Below are positions 15,599 through 23,605 of a stretch of 40,912 nt of DNA, piece after piece (within the stretch, counting starts at the first letter, position 1; every line of letters starts with the position of its first letter). The stretch is from Desulfovibrio sp. Lineage in GTDB: Bacteria; Bacillota; Dethiobacteria; DTU022. The notes beneath the pieces are model-generated. The model did not search any database, had not been told where the DNA came from, and worked only from the letters and a program-made list of their open reading frames with translations. The DNA lies in the NCBI GenBank assembly GCA_020060545.1, contig JAGUZX010000135.1, positions 68,734 through 109,645 on the forward strand, given 5' to 3'. The position numbers were made by a program, and so were the translations under genes.

Positions 15599-16180
15599 TT
15601 AGCGCTCTCTCCTTCGCCGGAAAAGCCGGTCGGCAATCACAGCTACAGCAGTTGAACACAAAGTGGCGATCATAGTCGTCCCTACGATCTCGGCGGGGTT
15701 AAGCGAGCCGGCGGCAGCCCGCAGGGCGATTACCGTGGTCGGCAGAAGGGTTAGGCTGGATGTGTTCAACGCGAGAAATGTGCACATCTCGTTTGAAGCG
15801 GTGTCTTGGTGCGGATTAATTCTTTGCAGTTCTTCCATCGCTTTAATCCCGAACGGGGTCGCCGCGCTGCCCAGACCGAGCACATTTGCGCTCATATTCA
15901 TTAGAATTGCACTCATCGCGGGATGATCGCGGGGTATTGCCGGAAATAGAAATTGGGCCAGGGGACGGAGCAGCTTCTTGATTAAATCAATAATGCCGGA
16001 AGATTCGATCAATTTCATCATGCCCAGCCAAAAAGTCATAATGCTGATTAATCCAAAGGCTACCTTCACTCCCTGCTCCGCCGCCGCAAAGATGCTCGGG
16101 GTCACGGCGCCGATATTTCCCCCCAGGGCGGCCGTTAATACAGCCAGGCAGATCATCCCTGCCCACAGATAACCGATCAA
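15599..16180 (-). CDS. spmA: Spore maturation protein A
   Basis: SpmA is the partner of SpmB in the mother-cell or forespore membrane. EQGVKVAFGLISIMTFWLGM, DHPAMSAILMNMSANVLGLG and ATPFGIKAMEELQ match the family closely. A TTG at 16180 is taken as start: GGGGGAGG lies 8 nt upstream and the protein then begins MIGYLWAGMI, in register with Bacillus SpmA. An in-frame GTG six codons earlier overlaps the ribosome site. The preceding dacB-like gene ends 21 bp upstream, giving the same dacB-spmA-spmB order as in Bacillus. Confidence 0.95.
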   Translation of the reverse strand: MIGYLWAGMICLAVLTAALGGNIGAVTPSIFAAAEQGVKVAFGLISIMTFWLGMMKLIESSGIIDLIKKLLRPLAQFLFPAIPRDHPAMSAILMNMSANVLGLGSAATPFGIKAMEELQRINPHQDTASNEMCTFLALNTSSLTLLPTTVIALRAAAGSLNPAEIVGTTMIATLCSTAVAVIADRLFRRRRER

Positions 16181-16201
16181 TGAGAGCGCCTCCCCCACGC
16201 C

Positions 16202-17329
16202 TTATTGGCAGAAAGTTTCCCAGAGGAAGAAGAAATGGATGAGCACCGGTATTTTTTTAACCGCGCGCCCTGCATGCAGATCCACCTTCCCAATCAGTTG
16301 ATCCTGCAGGTATATCTCTACCTCTCCCACCTTACTGCCGGCGGAAAGGGGAGCCTTAATTTTTTGATTCAAAATAAAATGAAAGCGAATCTGCGAGCGC
16401 TCCCCCGGCAGCAAAGGAAAATAAAAGTCACGGCTAACCGCAACGTCTGCCGCGCTTTGCCCCTTCAAAACGGGTGCAGACAAAACCACCTGTCCCTGGT
16501 AGAGGACTTTTTCGCAGGTGAAAGTGTTGAAACCATAATCTAAAAGTTCAACGGCGTCTTCCCACATCTCAGGAGCGTTGAGCACCACGACAATCAGCTG
16601 CCAGCCTTCTCTGGTGGCTGAGCCGACAAAACAGCGGCCCGCCTTTTTCGTCCACCCCGTCTTAATGCCGTCGCCGCCCGGGTATATTTCCAGCAGGCGG
16701 TTTTGATTGCCCAGCGCCCGATCCCAGGGATGCCCCGGCCAGGAGATAGTATATTCGGGGGTGGCGATTATTTCCCGGAAACGGTCGTTATGCAGGGCGT
16801 AAGCGGAAATTATGGCGAGATCATACGCCGTACTGTAGTGGTGGTCGTGAGGCAGCCCGTGGGGGTTTGCGAAGCAGGTATTCAGCGCACCGAGTTCCCG
16901 GGCTTTTGAATTCATCAACACGCAGAAATTGTCCACCGAACCGGCCAGATGTTCGGCGATCGCTACCGCGGCATCGTTGCCTGAGCGGAGCAGCAGGCCA
17001 TAGATTAACTCGCGCAGCGTTTTTTCTTCGCCCGCTTCCAGCCAGATGGAGGAACCTTCGGTATCGGCCGCCGCTTTGCTGACAACGACAAGGTCATCTT
17101 CCCGGCCATACTCCAGCGCCAGGATCGCGGTCATAATCTTGGTCGTGCTGGCAATAGCAAGCTGCTGATGGGAATTTTTTGCCCAGAGGACCCTCCCGGT
17201 CCGGCGATCCATTAAAATCGCGGCCAAGGCGCTGGGATCCGGATCCTCCGCCGCCCTGCTCGCAGCCGGTAAAGAAAACAGCAAGATCAAGGCCAGCAGC
17301 AAGGCTAATCCCATATCCTTGCGCGCCAT
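16202..17329 (-). CDS. dacB: D-alanyl-D-alanine carboxypeptidase (DacB-like, spore cortex)
   Basis: This is a low-molecular-mass penicillin-binding protein that trims the terminal D-alanine of peptidoglycan peptides. A signal peptide (to about residue 28) precedes the active-site motifs STTK (SxxK), SGN (SGNDAAVAIAEH) and KTG (GIKTGWT), followed by the PBP5-type C-terminal beta domain. The order dacB-spmA-spmB matches Bacillus, where DacB controls cortex cross-linking. A final hydrophobic stretch (PVLIHFFFLWETF) could be a membrane anchor. ATG 17329 is chosen for its 8-nt spacing from GGGGAG; an ATG two codons earlier is too close. The ribosome site lies next to one arm of an inverted repeat. 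Confidence 0.92.
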   Translation of the reverse strand: MARKDMGLALLLALILLFSLPAASRAAEDPDPSALAAILMDRRTGRVLWAKNSHQQLAIASTTKIMTAILALEYGREDDLVVVSKAAADTEGSSIWLEAGEEKTLRELIYGLLLRSGNDAAVAIAEHLAGSVDNFCVLMNSKARELGALNTCFANPHGLPHDHHYSTAYDLAIISAYALHNDRFREIIATPEYTISWPGHPWDRALGNQNRLLEIYPGGDGIKTGWTKKAGRCFVGSATREGWQLIVVVLNAPEMWEDAVELLDYGFNTFTCEKVLYQGQVVLSAPVLKGQSAADVAVSRDFYFPLLPGERSQIRFHFILNQKIKAPLSAGSKVGEVEIYLQDQLIGKVDLHAGRAVKKIPVLIHFFFLWETFCQ

Positions 17330-17339
17330 CGGCATCGCT

Positions 17340-17386
17340 CCCCGGAAATATTGATGGACCGGCGTTGGTTAATAATATTCCCGGGG
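17340..17386. repeat. 13-bp inverted repeat before dacB
   Basis: CCCCGGAAATATT (17340-17352) and AATATTCCCGGGG (17374-17386) are complementary at 12 of 13 positions around a 21-bp loop. The arm nearest the gene adjoins its ribosome site, so the repeat could be an operator or an RNA hairpin that hides the site. It carries no T-run on either side of use to a dacB terminator. Confidence 0.6.
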
Positions 17387-17435
17387 AAACCTTTTTATGT
17401 TTGAGGTTAACAGGAAAGCCCGGGCGGAAGCCAGG

Positions 17436-17870
17436 CTAAAGCGCCCTCTCCGTAACCGGCTTTCTTTGGAAGCCCCTGTTATAAACCATTTCCTGGATTT
17501 GTCCGATCACCTGCGGCGCCAAATCGATCAGGCGGTCCAGCATGGCATGGCGGTCTACCGGCAGCAGGCGCACATTGCCCTGACCGACCACCAGGAATGC
17601 GACCGGCTGGACGGAAACGCCGCCCCCGCTGCCTCCTCCGAACGGAAGCTCACCGTTTGCCTGCCCGTTACCGGTATGACGATTTTTCCCCTCAACCTGT
17701 TCAAACTCCGTTCCACCGGCCGCAAACCCGAAGGTTACCCTTGAAATAGGGATAATCACACTGCCGTCCGGGGATTCCACCGCATCGCCGACAATCTTAT
17801 TTACGTCCACCATTTCCTTGAGGTTTTCCATAGCTGTTTTCATTAAACTTTCAATGGGATGATTTTCCAT
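17436..17870 (-). CDS. ytfJ: Sporulation protein YtfJ (GerW family)
   Basis: The 144-aa protein starts MENHPIESLMKTAMENLKEM, the standard beginning of YtfJ. It carries VGDAVESPDGSVIIPISRV (about 25-43), a glycine-rich loop PFGGGSGGGVSVQPVAFLVV and a C-terminal helix LIDLAPQVIGQIQEM. The GerW/YtfJ family acts in germination in Bacillus and Streptomyces, with unknown chemistry. ATG 17870 has GGAGGTG 7 nt upstream; a GTG three codons earlier lies within that ribosome site and is unlikely. It overlaps the DUF2953 gene by 20 bp, in keeping with coupled translation. Confidence 0.92.
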   Translation of the reverse strand: MENHPIESLMKTAMENLKEMVDVNKIVGDAVESPDGSVIIPISRVTFGFAAGGTEFEQVEGKNRHTGNGQANGELPFGGGSGGGVSVQPVAFLVVGQGNVRLLPVDRHAMLDRLIDLAPQVIGQIQEMVYNRGFQRKPVTERAL

Positions 17871-18519
17871 CGACTGCACCTCCGTATGTTTTAATCATAA
17901 ACCACAGCTTGAGCCACCGGAAGAGAGGCATCGCCATCTCCCCCTCCCAAAGCACCTGCAAAGAAGACCCGTAAAATTGAGGGAAAAACTTAATTTTCGG
18001 CACTGTTTCAAACCGGAAATACCGCTTCATCAAGCCGAGCAGCACTCCTCCCAACGCCCAACACCCACCCGCCGCCATCCCGGTCAATGCCGGGTCTTCC
18101 AACCCGAAAATCATTTCCAGGTTAAAGCTTTGCCAGGTCATTTTTTTAAAGATCGGTTTGACCCTCCTGAACAGCTCCGGCACCTTTTTCAGGTTCTCGG
18201 GATCGGGTGGAGGCAGCGCAATTTTCCACCGGCATACTTTCAGGGCAGCGGTTTTTCTCCCCATCCTTTCCGTCCTTGTAACCGGCACCCGAAAGGCAAG
18301 GCGGCCCACTTTCACGGCAAAGGTGGCGCTGGTTTGTCCGCCCTCACGCATGATTCTGGTTTGGAGCTCCAGGAAACTCAGGGTCACGGTAAGGGTCGCT
18401 TGATCTTTTTTATTTTTTCTTAGGTAACGTATAAATATGCGCAGCGGGAGAGACAACACCAGCGCTGAGAGCAGCCCTACAAGAAAGATTGAGGCCCCTA
18501 AGTAAAAATACCAGGGCAT
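17851..18519 (-). CDS. DUF2953 domain protein
   Basis: The N-terminus is a membrane anchor (LGASIFLVGLLSALVLSLPL, about residues 7-26). The remainder is a charged beta-rich part, with DPALTGMAAGGCWALGGVL as a second, weaker hydrophobic region. The fold and its location upstream of ytfJ match the DUF2953 family of spore formers, whose function is unknown. GGAG lies 7 nt before the ATG. Its 3' end overlaps ytfJ. The pair DUF2953-ytfJ is a stable unit in Clostridia and Bacilli, and suggests a shared role in the forespore. Confidence 0.85.
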   Translation of the reverse strand: MPWYFYLGASIFLVGLLSALVLSLPLRIFIRYLRKNKKDQATLTVTLSFLELQTRIMREGGQTSATFAVKVGRLAFRVPVTRTERMGRKTAALKVCRWKIALPPPDPENLKKVPELFRRVKPIFKKMTWQSFNLEMIFGLEDPALTGMAAGGCWALGGVLLGLMKRYFRFETVPKIKFFPQFYGSSLQVLWEGEMAMPLFRWLKLWFMIKTYGGAVDGKSSH

Positions 18520-18680
18520 CGATGCACTCCTTTACTTGGCGGCAAAACTGGCGATTATTTACTTTTTCTATAATTTACCCTTTACTGGTAAAATAAATCC
18601 TAGCTGGAGTGGTGTAGTGGAGAGACGGGAAACGGCGCATGCGGGGTTCGAGGGACAACTATTTCTGTCCCTCGGATGAT

Positions 18681-19205
18681 TCAGGCTTCTTTGCTTTCAT
18701 CCTCGAGGGGAGGAAGCTCACGAAGATCTTTCAGGCCGAAATATTTCAAGAAATCGATGGTGGTGCCGTAGAGAAGCGGCCGGCCGGGAGCTTCTTTACG
18801 CCCGCCGATACGGATTAACCTGCGCTTGAGCAGGTTTTCCAGCACATGGTCGCACTTCACGCCGCGCACCGATTCGATTTCAATCCTTGTCACCGGCTGC
18901 TTGTACGCGATGATGGCAAGCGTTTCCATAGCCGCCAATGTAAGGTTGCCCACGGTTTCTTCACCGAAAGCTCTCTCCAGCACCGGGGCAAGCTCCGGCA
19001 GGGTGCCCATCTGGTAGCCTCCCGCCACCTCGTAGATTTGGATCCCCCGCTTGGAAACGGCCAGTTCCTGGCGGAGTTCCTGGATCAAGGTTTTCACCTC
19101 CTCCGGCGATAAAGACAGAACAGCCGCTATCTTTTCCGCTTTGATCGGGTCTTCTTTTAAAAACAGGAATGCTTCGATGGCAGCCCTCTGCCTTTCACGT
19201 TCCAT
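18681..19205 (-). CDS. scpB: Segregation and condensation protein B
   Basis: ScpB is the winged-helix partner of the SMC-ScpA condensin complex. The protein has two wHTH domains. Blocks include AIEAFLFLKEDPIKAEKIAAV, YQMGTLPELAPVLERAF, and the strongly conserved LAAMETLAIIAYKQPVTRIEIESVRGV, followed by GRKEAPGRPLLYGTT and FLKYFGLKDLRELPPL. It overlaps the scpA 3' end by 11 bp. Its length, 174 aa, is normal. After the stop a GAGGGACA/TGTCCCTC hairpin (18648-18671) appears without a T-run. Confidence 0.96.
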   Translation of the reverse strand: MERERQRAAIEAFLFLKEDPIKAEKIAAVLSLSPEEVKTLIQELRQELAVSKRGIQIYEVAGGYQMGTLPELAPVLERAFGEETVGNLTLAAMETLAIIAYKQPVTRIEIESVRGVKCDHVLENLLKRRLIRIGGRKEAPGRPLLYGTTIDFLKYFGLKDLRELPPLEDESKEA

Positions 19206-19977
19206 TTAGATTCTCCTTTGCATCGGTGCGGTTTAAAGAAACCAGGATCGCGCCGAATGGACGCTCCTGGAGCAGCAGAATCCGGCGCTGCCGCGCCAAC
19301 TCTAGAAGGGCAATGAAGGTAACGATCAGCTCCCAGAGGCCCTTTTGACTGATAAAAGCCGACAGGGGCAGTGCGCGGGCGGAACACTCCAGGCGGGCGC
19401 AAATAAATTCGACCTTGTCCGTCACCAGGAAATCATCCACCGCTGTAATCACCGGTTTATTGTCGCCGGAGGCGGCCGCCTCGGCAAAAGAGCGCATAAT
19501 TTCACCCAGCAGGCGGGCCCCTTCCCAGAAAGTATAGTATGATTGCTGCTCCTGGACCAGCATCATTTTCTGCCCGCCGGTAGAGCGCAAGTATATCTTT
19601 TGCTGCTGCCTTTCTTTCTCCTTGAAGTAGAGTGCCGCTTCTTTAAAACGGCGGTACTCCTCCAGCCGGTTGAACAGCTCTTCAGGCGAATTGATTTCAA
19701 AAATCTCGTCCTCGTTGTCGCTGCTTTCAGGGCTGGGCGGCCTGGGCAAAAGCAGTTTTGATTTCAGGCGCAGCAGCGTCGCCGCCATGACCAGGAATTC
19801 GCTGGCGATGTCGAGGTTCAGCTCTTTCATGGTTTGCAGATAGGCCAGGTACTGCGCAGTGATCTCGGCGATGGATACGGTCCAGATATCGACCTCCGCC
19901 TTCTTGATCAGGTGAAACAGGAGGTCGAAGGGACCCTCAAAAACCGGGAGCTTGATTGTATAAGTGGCCTGCTTCAT
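19195..19977 (-). CDS. scpA: Segregation and condensation protein A
   Basis: ScpA is the kleisin that bridges the heads of SMC. The N-terminal block FEGPFDLLFHLIKKAEVDIWTV and ITAQYLAYL, then ASEFLVMAATLLRLKSKLLLP, are diagnostic. The C-terminal winged helix region contains VTFIALLELARQRRILLLQE. ATG 19977 is chosen because GGGGGAAAAC precedes it and the protein begins MKQATYTIKL; a longer frame adds ten unrelated residues. The 260-aa length is typical. It is the first gene of the scpA-scpB pair. A 170-bp gap to the M50 gene holds only a GGGGCCGTAAACCGGCCC hairpin. Confidence 0.95.
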   Translation of the reverse strand: MKQATYTIKLPVFEGPFDLLFHLIKKAEVDIWTVSIAEITAQYLAYLQTMKELNLDIASEFLVMAATLLRLKSKLLLPRPPSPESSDNEDEIFEINSPEELFNRLEEYRRFKEAALYFKEKERQQQKIYLRSTGGQKMMLVQEQQSYYTFWEGARLLGEIMRSFAEAAASGDNKPVITAVDDFLVTDKVEFICARLECSARALPLSAFISQKGLWELIVTFIALLELARQRRILLLQERPFGAILVSLNRTDAKENLNGT

Positions 19978-20147
19978 CCGTTTTCCCCCTCTAACCCCAC
20001 ACGCCATGCGGCGTTTCCAGGGTTGTCCAAACCCGCCGCCCCCGCCCGCCGGTTCCCGACTGCCAAGATCCGCGGCGGTCCGGGTGCAGCCGGCCTCCGA
20101 AGCTGCCGCTCATTATTGCTGATGGGCCGGTTTACGGCCCCACCGCT

Positions 20148-20780
20148 TTAGAATGAACCCGTGAAAAACAGGACAATCGAATTGAACAGGTTAAAAATAA
20201 TATTAAAGACAGGGATAATGATCAAATCAAAAACCCTGAACATGATCAAGAACAGCAACAGGATCGGCGCATAGGGTTCAATCTGCCGGAAAAAGCCTGC
20301 CATTGAACGGGGAGCCAGAGCGGTTAGAATCTTCGAGCCGTCCAGGGGAGGGATCGGGATCAGGTTGAAAACGCCGAGGAGAATATTTAGCTGCACCACG
20401 ATGCTGACCAGCTGGTAAACGATAGAAGCACCGACATTTAGTCCGGCCAACGCGTAAAATAAGAACAAACTGACAAAGGCCAGGAGAAAATTGGCCAGCG
20501 GCCCGGCAAAGGAGACCCAAAGCATCCCGGAACGGTAGCTGCGGAACCGGTACGGGTTAATGGGAACCGGCTTGGCCCATCCGAAACCGACAAGCAGGAT
20601 CATCAACGTCCCGATCGGATCCAGGTGCTTAAGCGGATTCAGGCTCATCCGGCCATAGTCTTTGGCGGTGGAGTCTCCGAAATGATAGGCCATCCGCGCA
20701 TGGGCAAATTCATGGAAAGTAATCGCAATCAGCAGGGCGGGGATTCGCAGTACGATGGTGATCAGGTCTGTGGTAAACAA
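20148..20780 (-). CDS. Site-2-type M50 metalloprotease (YwhC/rhomboid-like small form)
   Basis: This is an intramembrane zinc protease. [14 protein letters not shown] (residues 22-35) holds the HExxH motif, and [14 protein letters not shown] supplies the third ligand aspartate in the usual NPxxPxDG form. About five membrane helices surround them. The start is a TTG at 20780, preceded by AAAGGAGG at 6-nt spacing. It is 2 nt beyond the stop of the upstream nucleotidyltransferase gene, so both are translated together. Its substrate is unknown; members next to scpA are common in Clostridia, and the distant relative SpoIVFB processes pro-sigma-K. Confidence 0.9.
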   Translation of the reverse strand: MFTTDLITIVLRIPALLIAITFHEFAHARMAYHFGDSTAKDYGRMSLNPLKHLDPIGTLMILLVGFGWAKPVPINPYRFRSYRSGMLWVSFAGPLANFLLAFVSLFLFYALAGLNVGASIVYQLVSIVVQLNILLGVFNLIPIPPLDGSKILTALAPRSMAGFFRQIEPYAPILLLFLIMFRVFDLIIIPVFNIIFNLFNSIVLFFTGSF

Positions 20781-20781
20781 A

Positions 20782-23442
20782 TTAATCCTCCTTTCGCCGC
20801 TCCAGCAAGGAGAGGACAAATTGCAGTTCTTCTTCCGGAGTGCGTATCTGACCGTCCAGAAGCGCTGCGCGGACCTTTTGCAGAATTTCCTGAAACTGAG
20901 GGCCGGGCTCCAGGCCCAGCTTCTTCAAATCGCCGCCTTTAAGCCTGGGACGGAGATGCTGCAGGCTGTCCAGGTAAAGCCTCAGGTACTCCTTTATTTT
21001 CCCGCTCCGGGAGAGGGCATGCAAAAGCAGGAGTGCTTCCACCGAAAAATCTTCTAGGCGTTTAACCAGCCGGCTCGGGCGCAGCTCTTCCTGGGACAGC
21101 TCATCTAAGGCGCCCGGGACCTCCCGGCATGCCCCCAGGAGCTTTTCCGTCCTTTCGCGTGAAAAGTGCAATCGTCTCATTATAACAAATCGTTTTTCAG
21201 GTTCCAAATCGTAAAGCAGGCCGCCCAGGTAAAGCAACTCCGGATCGGGTTCTGATTTCCATTCCCGCCGCCGGGCCCATTCCAGCGTATCGCCGATGCG
21301 GTTCAGGCGCTGCCATATGTTTGTGTCGGGGCGGATCGAGGGATAAAGGAATGAGAGCACCCCGATTTGATCCAGCCGCCGCAGGATCTGGACGGGCTCC
21401 CGCTCCTTGTAAATCAGGCTGACTTCATGGTTTAGCCGGTGGCGGCTCACTTTTTCCAGGACCTTGCTTTTGACCGCCCTCCCGATCAGCTCCATGGTAT
21501 TCTCATCAATGGTAAAACCAAAACGGTGCTCGAAACGGACCGCACGGAGTATGCGCAACGGATCGTCAGCGAAGCTCAGGTTATAAAGAGTCCGGATCAC
21601 GCCCCGGCTTAAGTCCTCCCGCCCGGCGAAAAAATCGTAGAGTTTGCCGAAAGAACCGGGCATCAGCGAACAGGCCAGGGTGTTGATGGTAAAGTCGCGC
21701 CGGAAAAGATCGCTTTTCAGGCTGGAGGTCTCTTCAACCCGCGGCAGCGCCGCCGGAGCGGCATAGAATTCTTGCCGCGCGGTCGCCAGGTCCAGGCGCA
21801 AACCCTCTTCCAAATATAGGGTAGCTGTGCCAAACTGTTCGTAAACGTGCAGCTTTCCACCCAAAAGCTTTTCCAAATCCCGGGCGAAAGCCACGGCATC
21901 GGGGAAAACAACTAAATCGAGGTCCTGGGGAAGCCGGTAACCGAGGAGAAGGTCCCTGATAAACCCGCCTACCAGGTAAACCCGGGTCTCCAGCCTTTCA
22001 GCCCGCTGTCCAATCATGAGCAGCAAGCCCTGCTGCCTGGGGGAAAGCTCCTTTTTGATCACCTCGTCCAGGTTATCTACTTCCACAACCGGCTTTTTCT
22101 CCCGGAATTTGATCAGGCAGCCTTTTTGTTCGGACGCCCCGCTTCGCCGGTCCAGCCGTTCCAGGGCGCGCAGGATATCGGAGCGGGTCACGATCCCTAC
22201 CGGTTCTATTCCGCCGCGGCCGGAACCAAGGACCGGAATACGCCCGATATTGTGCTCCACCATCATCCGGCGCAATGCGGTTATGGAGCAATCCGCCCCG
22301 GCAGTCATTACCTGACGCTTCATAAAACTTTTTACGGGGGCATGTCCGAGATTGCTGCGCAGCGCTTTCGCTAAATCCCGCCGTGCAATCATCCCGACCA
22401 TTCTTCCCTCTTCCATCACCGGGCAGCCGCCAAACCCTTTGTCGTACAAAAGATCCATCACCCGGGCCACGGTTTCTTCGCTTGGCACGGTTACCAAAGG
22501 GGCGGTAGCCACCTCTCCCGCCGTCAGCGCCGGAGGAATATATCCTTCCAGCAGCTCCAGGATGTTGTTCTTTACCGCGGCAAGATCATCGGTGGCAAGG
22601 AAAGCCGAAACCGCGCTCCGGTGCCCCCTGGCACCGACGGCGGAAAAAAGCCCGGGCAGATCCATTTCATCGCTCAGGGCTTTTACAGCCAGGTAAACCC
22701 CTTTTTCCATTCGCACCAGCGCAACGGCCAACTCAACATCTTCTATTTCCTGCAGGTGCCTGATTAACACTGCCACTCCCTCGACATATTCGTTCATCGC
22801 CGTGCTGCTGATCAGGATCCGCCTCCGGCGCAGCTCGTATAACTCGCTGCCCTCAACCAGCTTTTCCAGGAGCGCTTTTTGGGCGGCGCTCAGGGAGGGG
22901 CGCAGGTGCTCGTTGATAATCTCCATCTTTAAGCCCTCTTCCCACAAAAAAGCGGCGGCGGCGGCATCCCTGGCTGTAGTCATAATTCCGGAAAGTGAGC
23001 CGGTGTTCTCATAGATCCCAAGGGCCAGCAGGGAAGCCTCCAGCTGGGACAAGGCCACCCGGTGCTGCCGGATTGCCTCAACCAGGATTGTGGTTGTAGC
23101 CCCGACCGGTTCCACGATCACTTCATTACCTTCCAGGTCGTCTGCGGCGGGCGGATGGTGATCAATAATATGTACCTCCGCAGCGCGTTCCACCAGGGCC
23201 AGGGCCGGGCCCAGCCGGCTTTTCCGCCTGGTGTCCACCACTACCGCCAGCGGCAAAAGACCTTGCGGCTCTTCCTGTGTTTTCAGCGGCAGTAATTCGC
23301 GGTAAAGGTTGACAAAACGGCGCACATTGGCGTTTAGCAGCTCCGGCAAAACCGCCGCGCTGCCGGGATAAATTTTACTGGCCGCCACCAGGGCCGCCAG
23401 AGCATCGAAATCGGCATGACTATGAGTAACAATCAATACCAC
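20782..23442 (-). CDS. DHH phosphoesterase-CBS-tRNA nucleotidyltransferase three-part protein
   Basis: Three units can be read. Residues 1-300 are a DHH/DHHA1 phosphoesterase (THSHADFDALAALVAA, VVVDTR, HIIDHHPP, and GARGHRSAVSAF). Residues 310-430 are a pair of CBS domains (VARVMDLLYDKGFGGCPVM; IGRIPVLG, GIVTRSDILRAL). Residues 470-886 are a class II polymerase-beta nucleotidyltransferase: YLVGGFIRDLL, the metal-binding LDLVV aspartates, RRDFTINTLA and DPLRILRAVRFEHRFGF. Comparable fusions act as A-adding enzymes on tRNA in Aquifex-type systems, with a separate CC-adding enzyme. GTG starts the gene without a clear ribosome site. I leave the A- or CCA-adding choice open. Confidence 0.88.
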   Translation of the reverse strand: MVLIVTHSHADFDALAALVAASKIYPGSAAVLPELLNANVRRFVNLYRELLPLKTQEEPQGLLPLAVVVDTRRKSRLGPALALVERAAEVHIIDHHPPAADDLEGNEVIVEPVGATTTILVEAIRQHRVALSQLEASLLALGIYENTGSLSGIMTTARDAAAAAFLWEEGLKMEIINEHLRPSLSAAQKALLEKLVEGSELYELRRRRILISSTAMNEYVEGVAVLIRHLQEIEDVELAVALVRMEKGVYLAVKALSDEMDLPGLFSAVGARGHRSAVSAFLATDDLAAVKNNILELLEGYIPPALTAGEVATAPLVTVPSEETVARVMDLLYDKGFGGCPVMEEGRMVGMIARRDLAKALRSNLGHAPVKSFMKRQVMTAGADCSITALRRMMVEHNIGRIPVLGSGRGGIEPVGIVTRSDILRALERLDRRSGASEQKGCLIKFREKKPVVEVDNLDEVIKKELSPRQQGLLLMIGQRAERLETRVYLVGGFIRDLLLGYRLPQDLDLVVFPDAVAFARDLEKLLGGKLHVYEQFGTATLYLEEGLRLDLATARQEFYAAPAALPRVEETSSLKSDLFRRDFTINTLACSLMPGSFGKLYDFFAGREDLSRGVIRTLYNLSFADDPLRILRAVRFEHRFGFTIDENTMELIGRAVKSKVLEKVSRHRLNHEVSLIYKEREPVQILRRLDQIGVLSFLYPSIRPDTNIWQRLNRIGDTLEWARRREWKSEPDPELLYLGGLLYDLEPEKRFVIMRRLHFSRERTEKLLGACREVPGALDELSQEELRPSRLVKRLEDFSVEALLLLHALSRSGKIKEYLRLYLDSLQHLRPRLKGGDLKKLGLEPGPQFQEILQKVRAALLDGQIRTPEEELQFVLSLLERRKED

Positions 23443-23477
23443 TCTGATAACCCCATTTTAGATTACAGGCAATTTTG

Positions 23478-23486
23478 ATTATAACA
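23478..23486 (-). promoter_or_regulatory. Extended -10 promoter before the DHH-CBS-nucleotidyltransferase gene
   Basis: The minus strand reads TGTTATAAT, a full -10 with the TG extension, 36 bp before the GTG start. No good -35 is present at 17 bp, as is usual for extended -10 promoters. The rest of the gap 23487-23605 is purine-rich low-complexity sequence plus an AGCAGG/CCTGCT stem that may end the spoVAF transcript. Confidence 0.5.
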
Positions 23487-23605
23487 CAAAACAAGAGGCT
23501 AGAGGCGGGAAACAAGAAGCAAGAGGGAAGAAAAACAGATCCTGGAGCAGGTTGGACCAAATCCTGCTTCTACCTGTTTCATATTTTCGTTTTTGTTTTT
23601 CTTTT

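Noticed and set aside
16300-17300. Long plus-strand frames opposite the carboxypeptidase and other genes
   Set aside because: They are antisense shadows caused by the codon bias of GC-rich genes and lack ribosome sites.
17340-17386. Sigma-E promoter (GAATATT) before dacB
   Set aside because: The possible -10 (CATCAATA) is 17 bp away and matches poorly; the sequence is better described as an inverted repeat.
18603-18671. tRNA-like piece (GGAGTGGTGTAGTGG and GGGGTTCGAGGG)
   Set aside because: It looks like D-arm and T-arm sequence, but no acceptor stem or anticodon arm can be built. The GAGGGACA/TGTCCCTC hairpin explains part of it.
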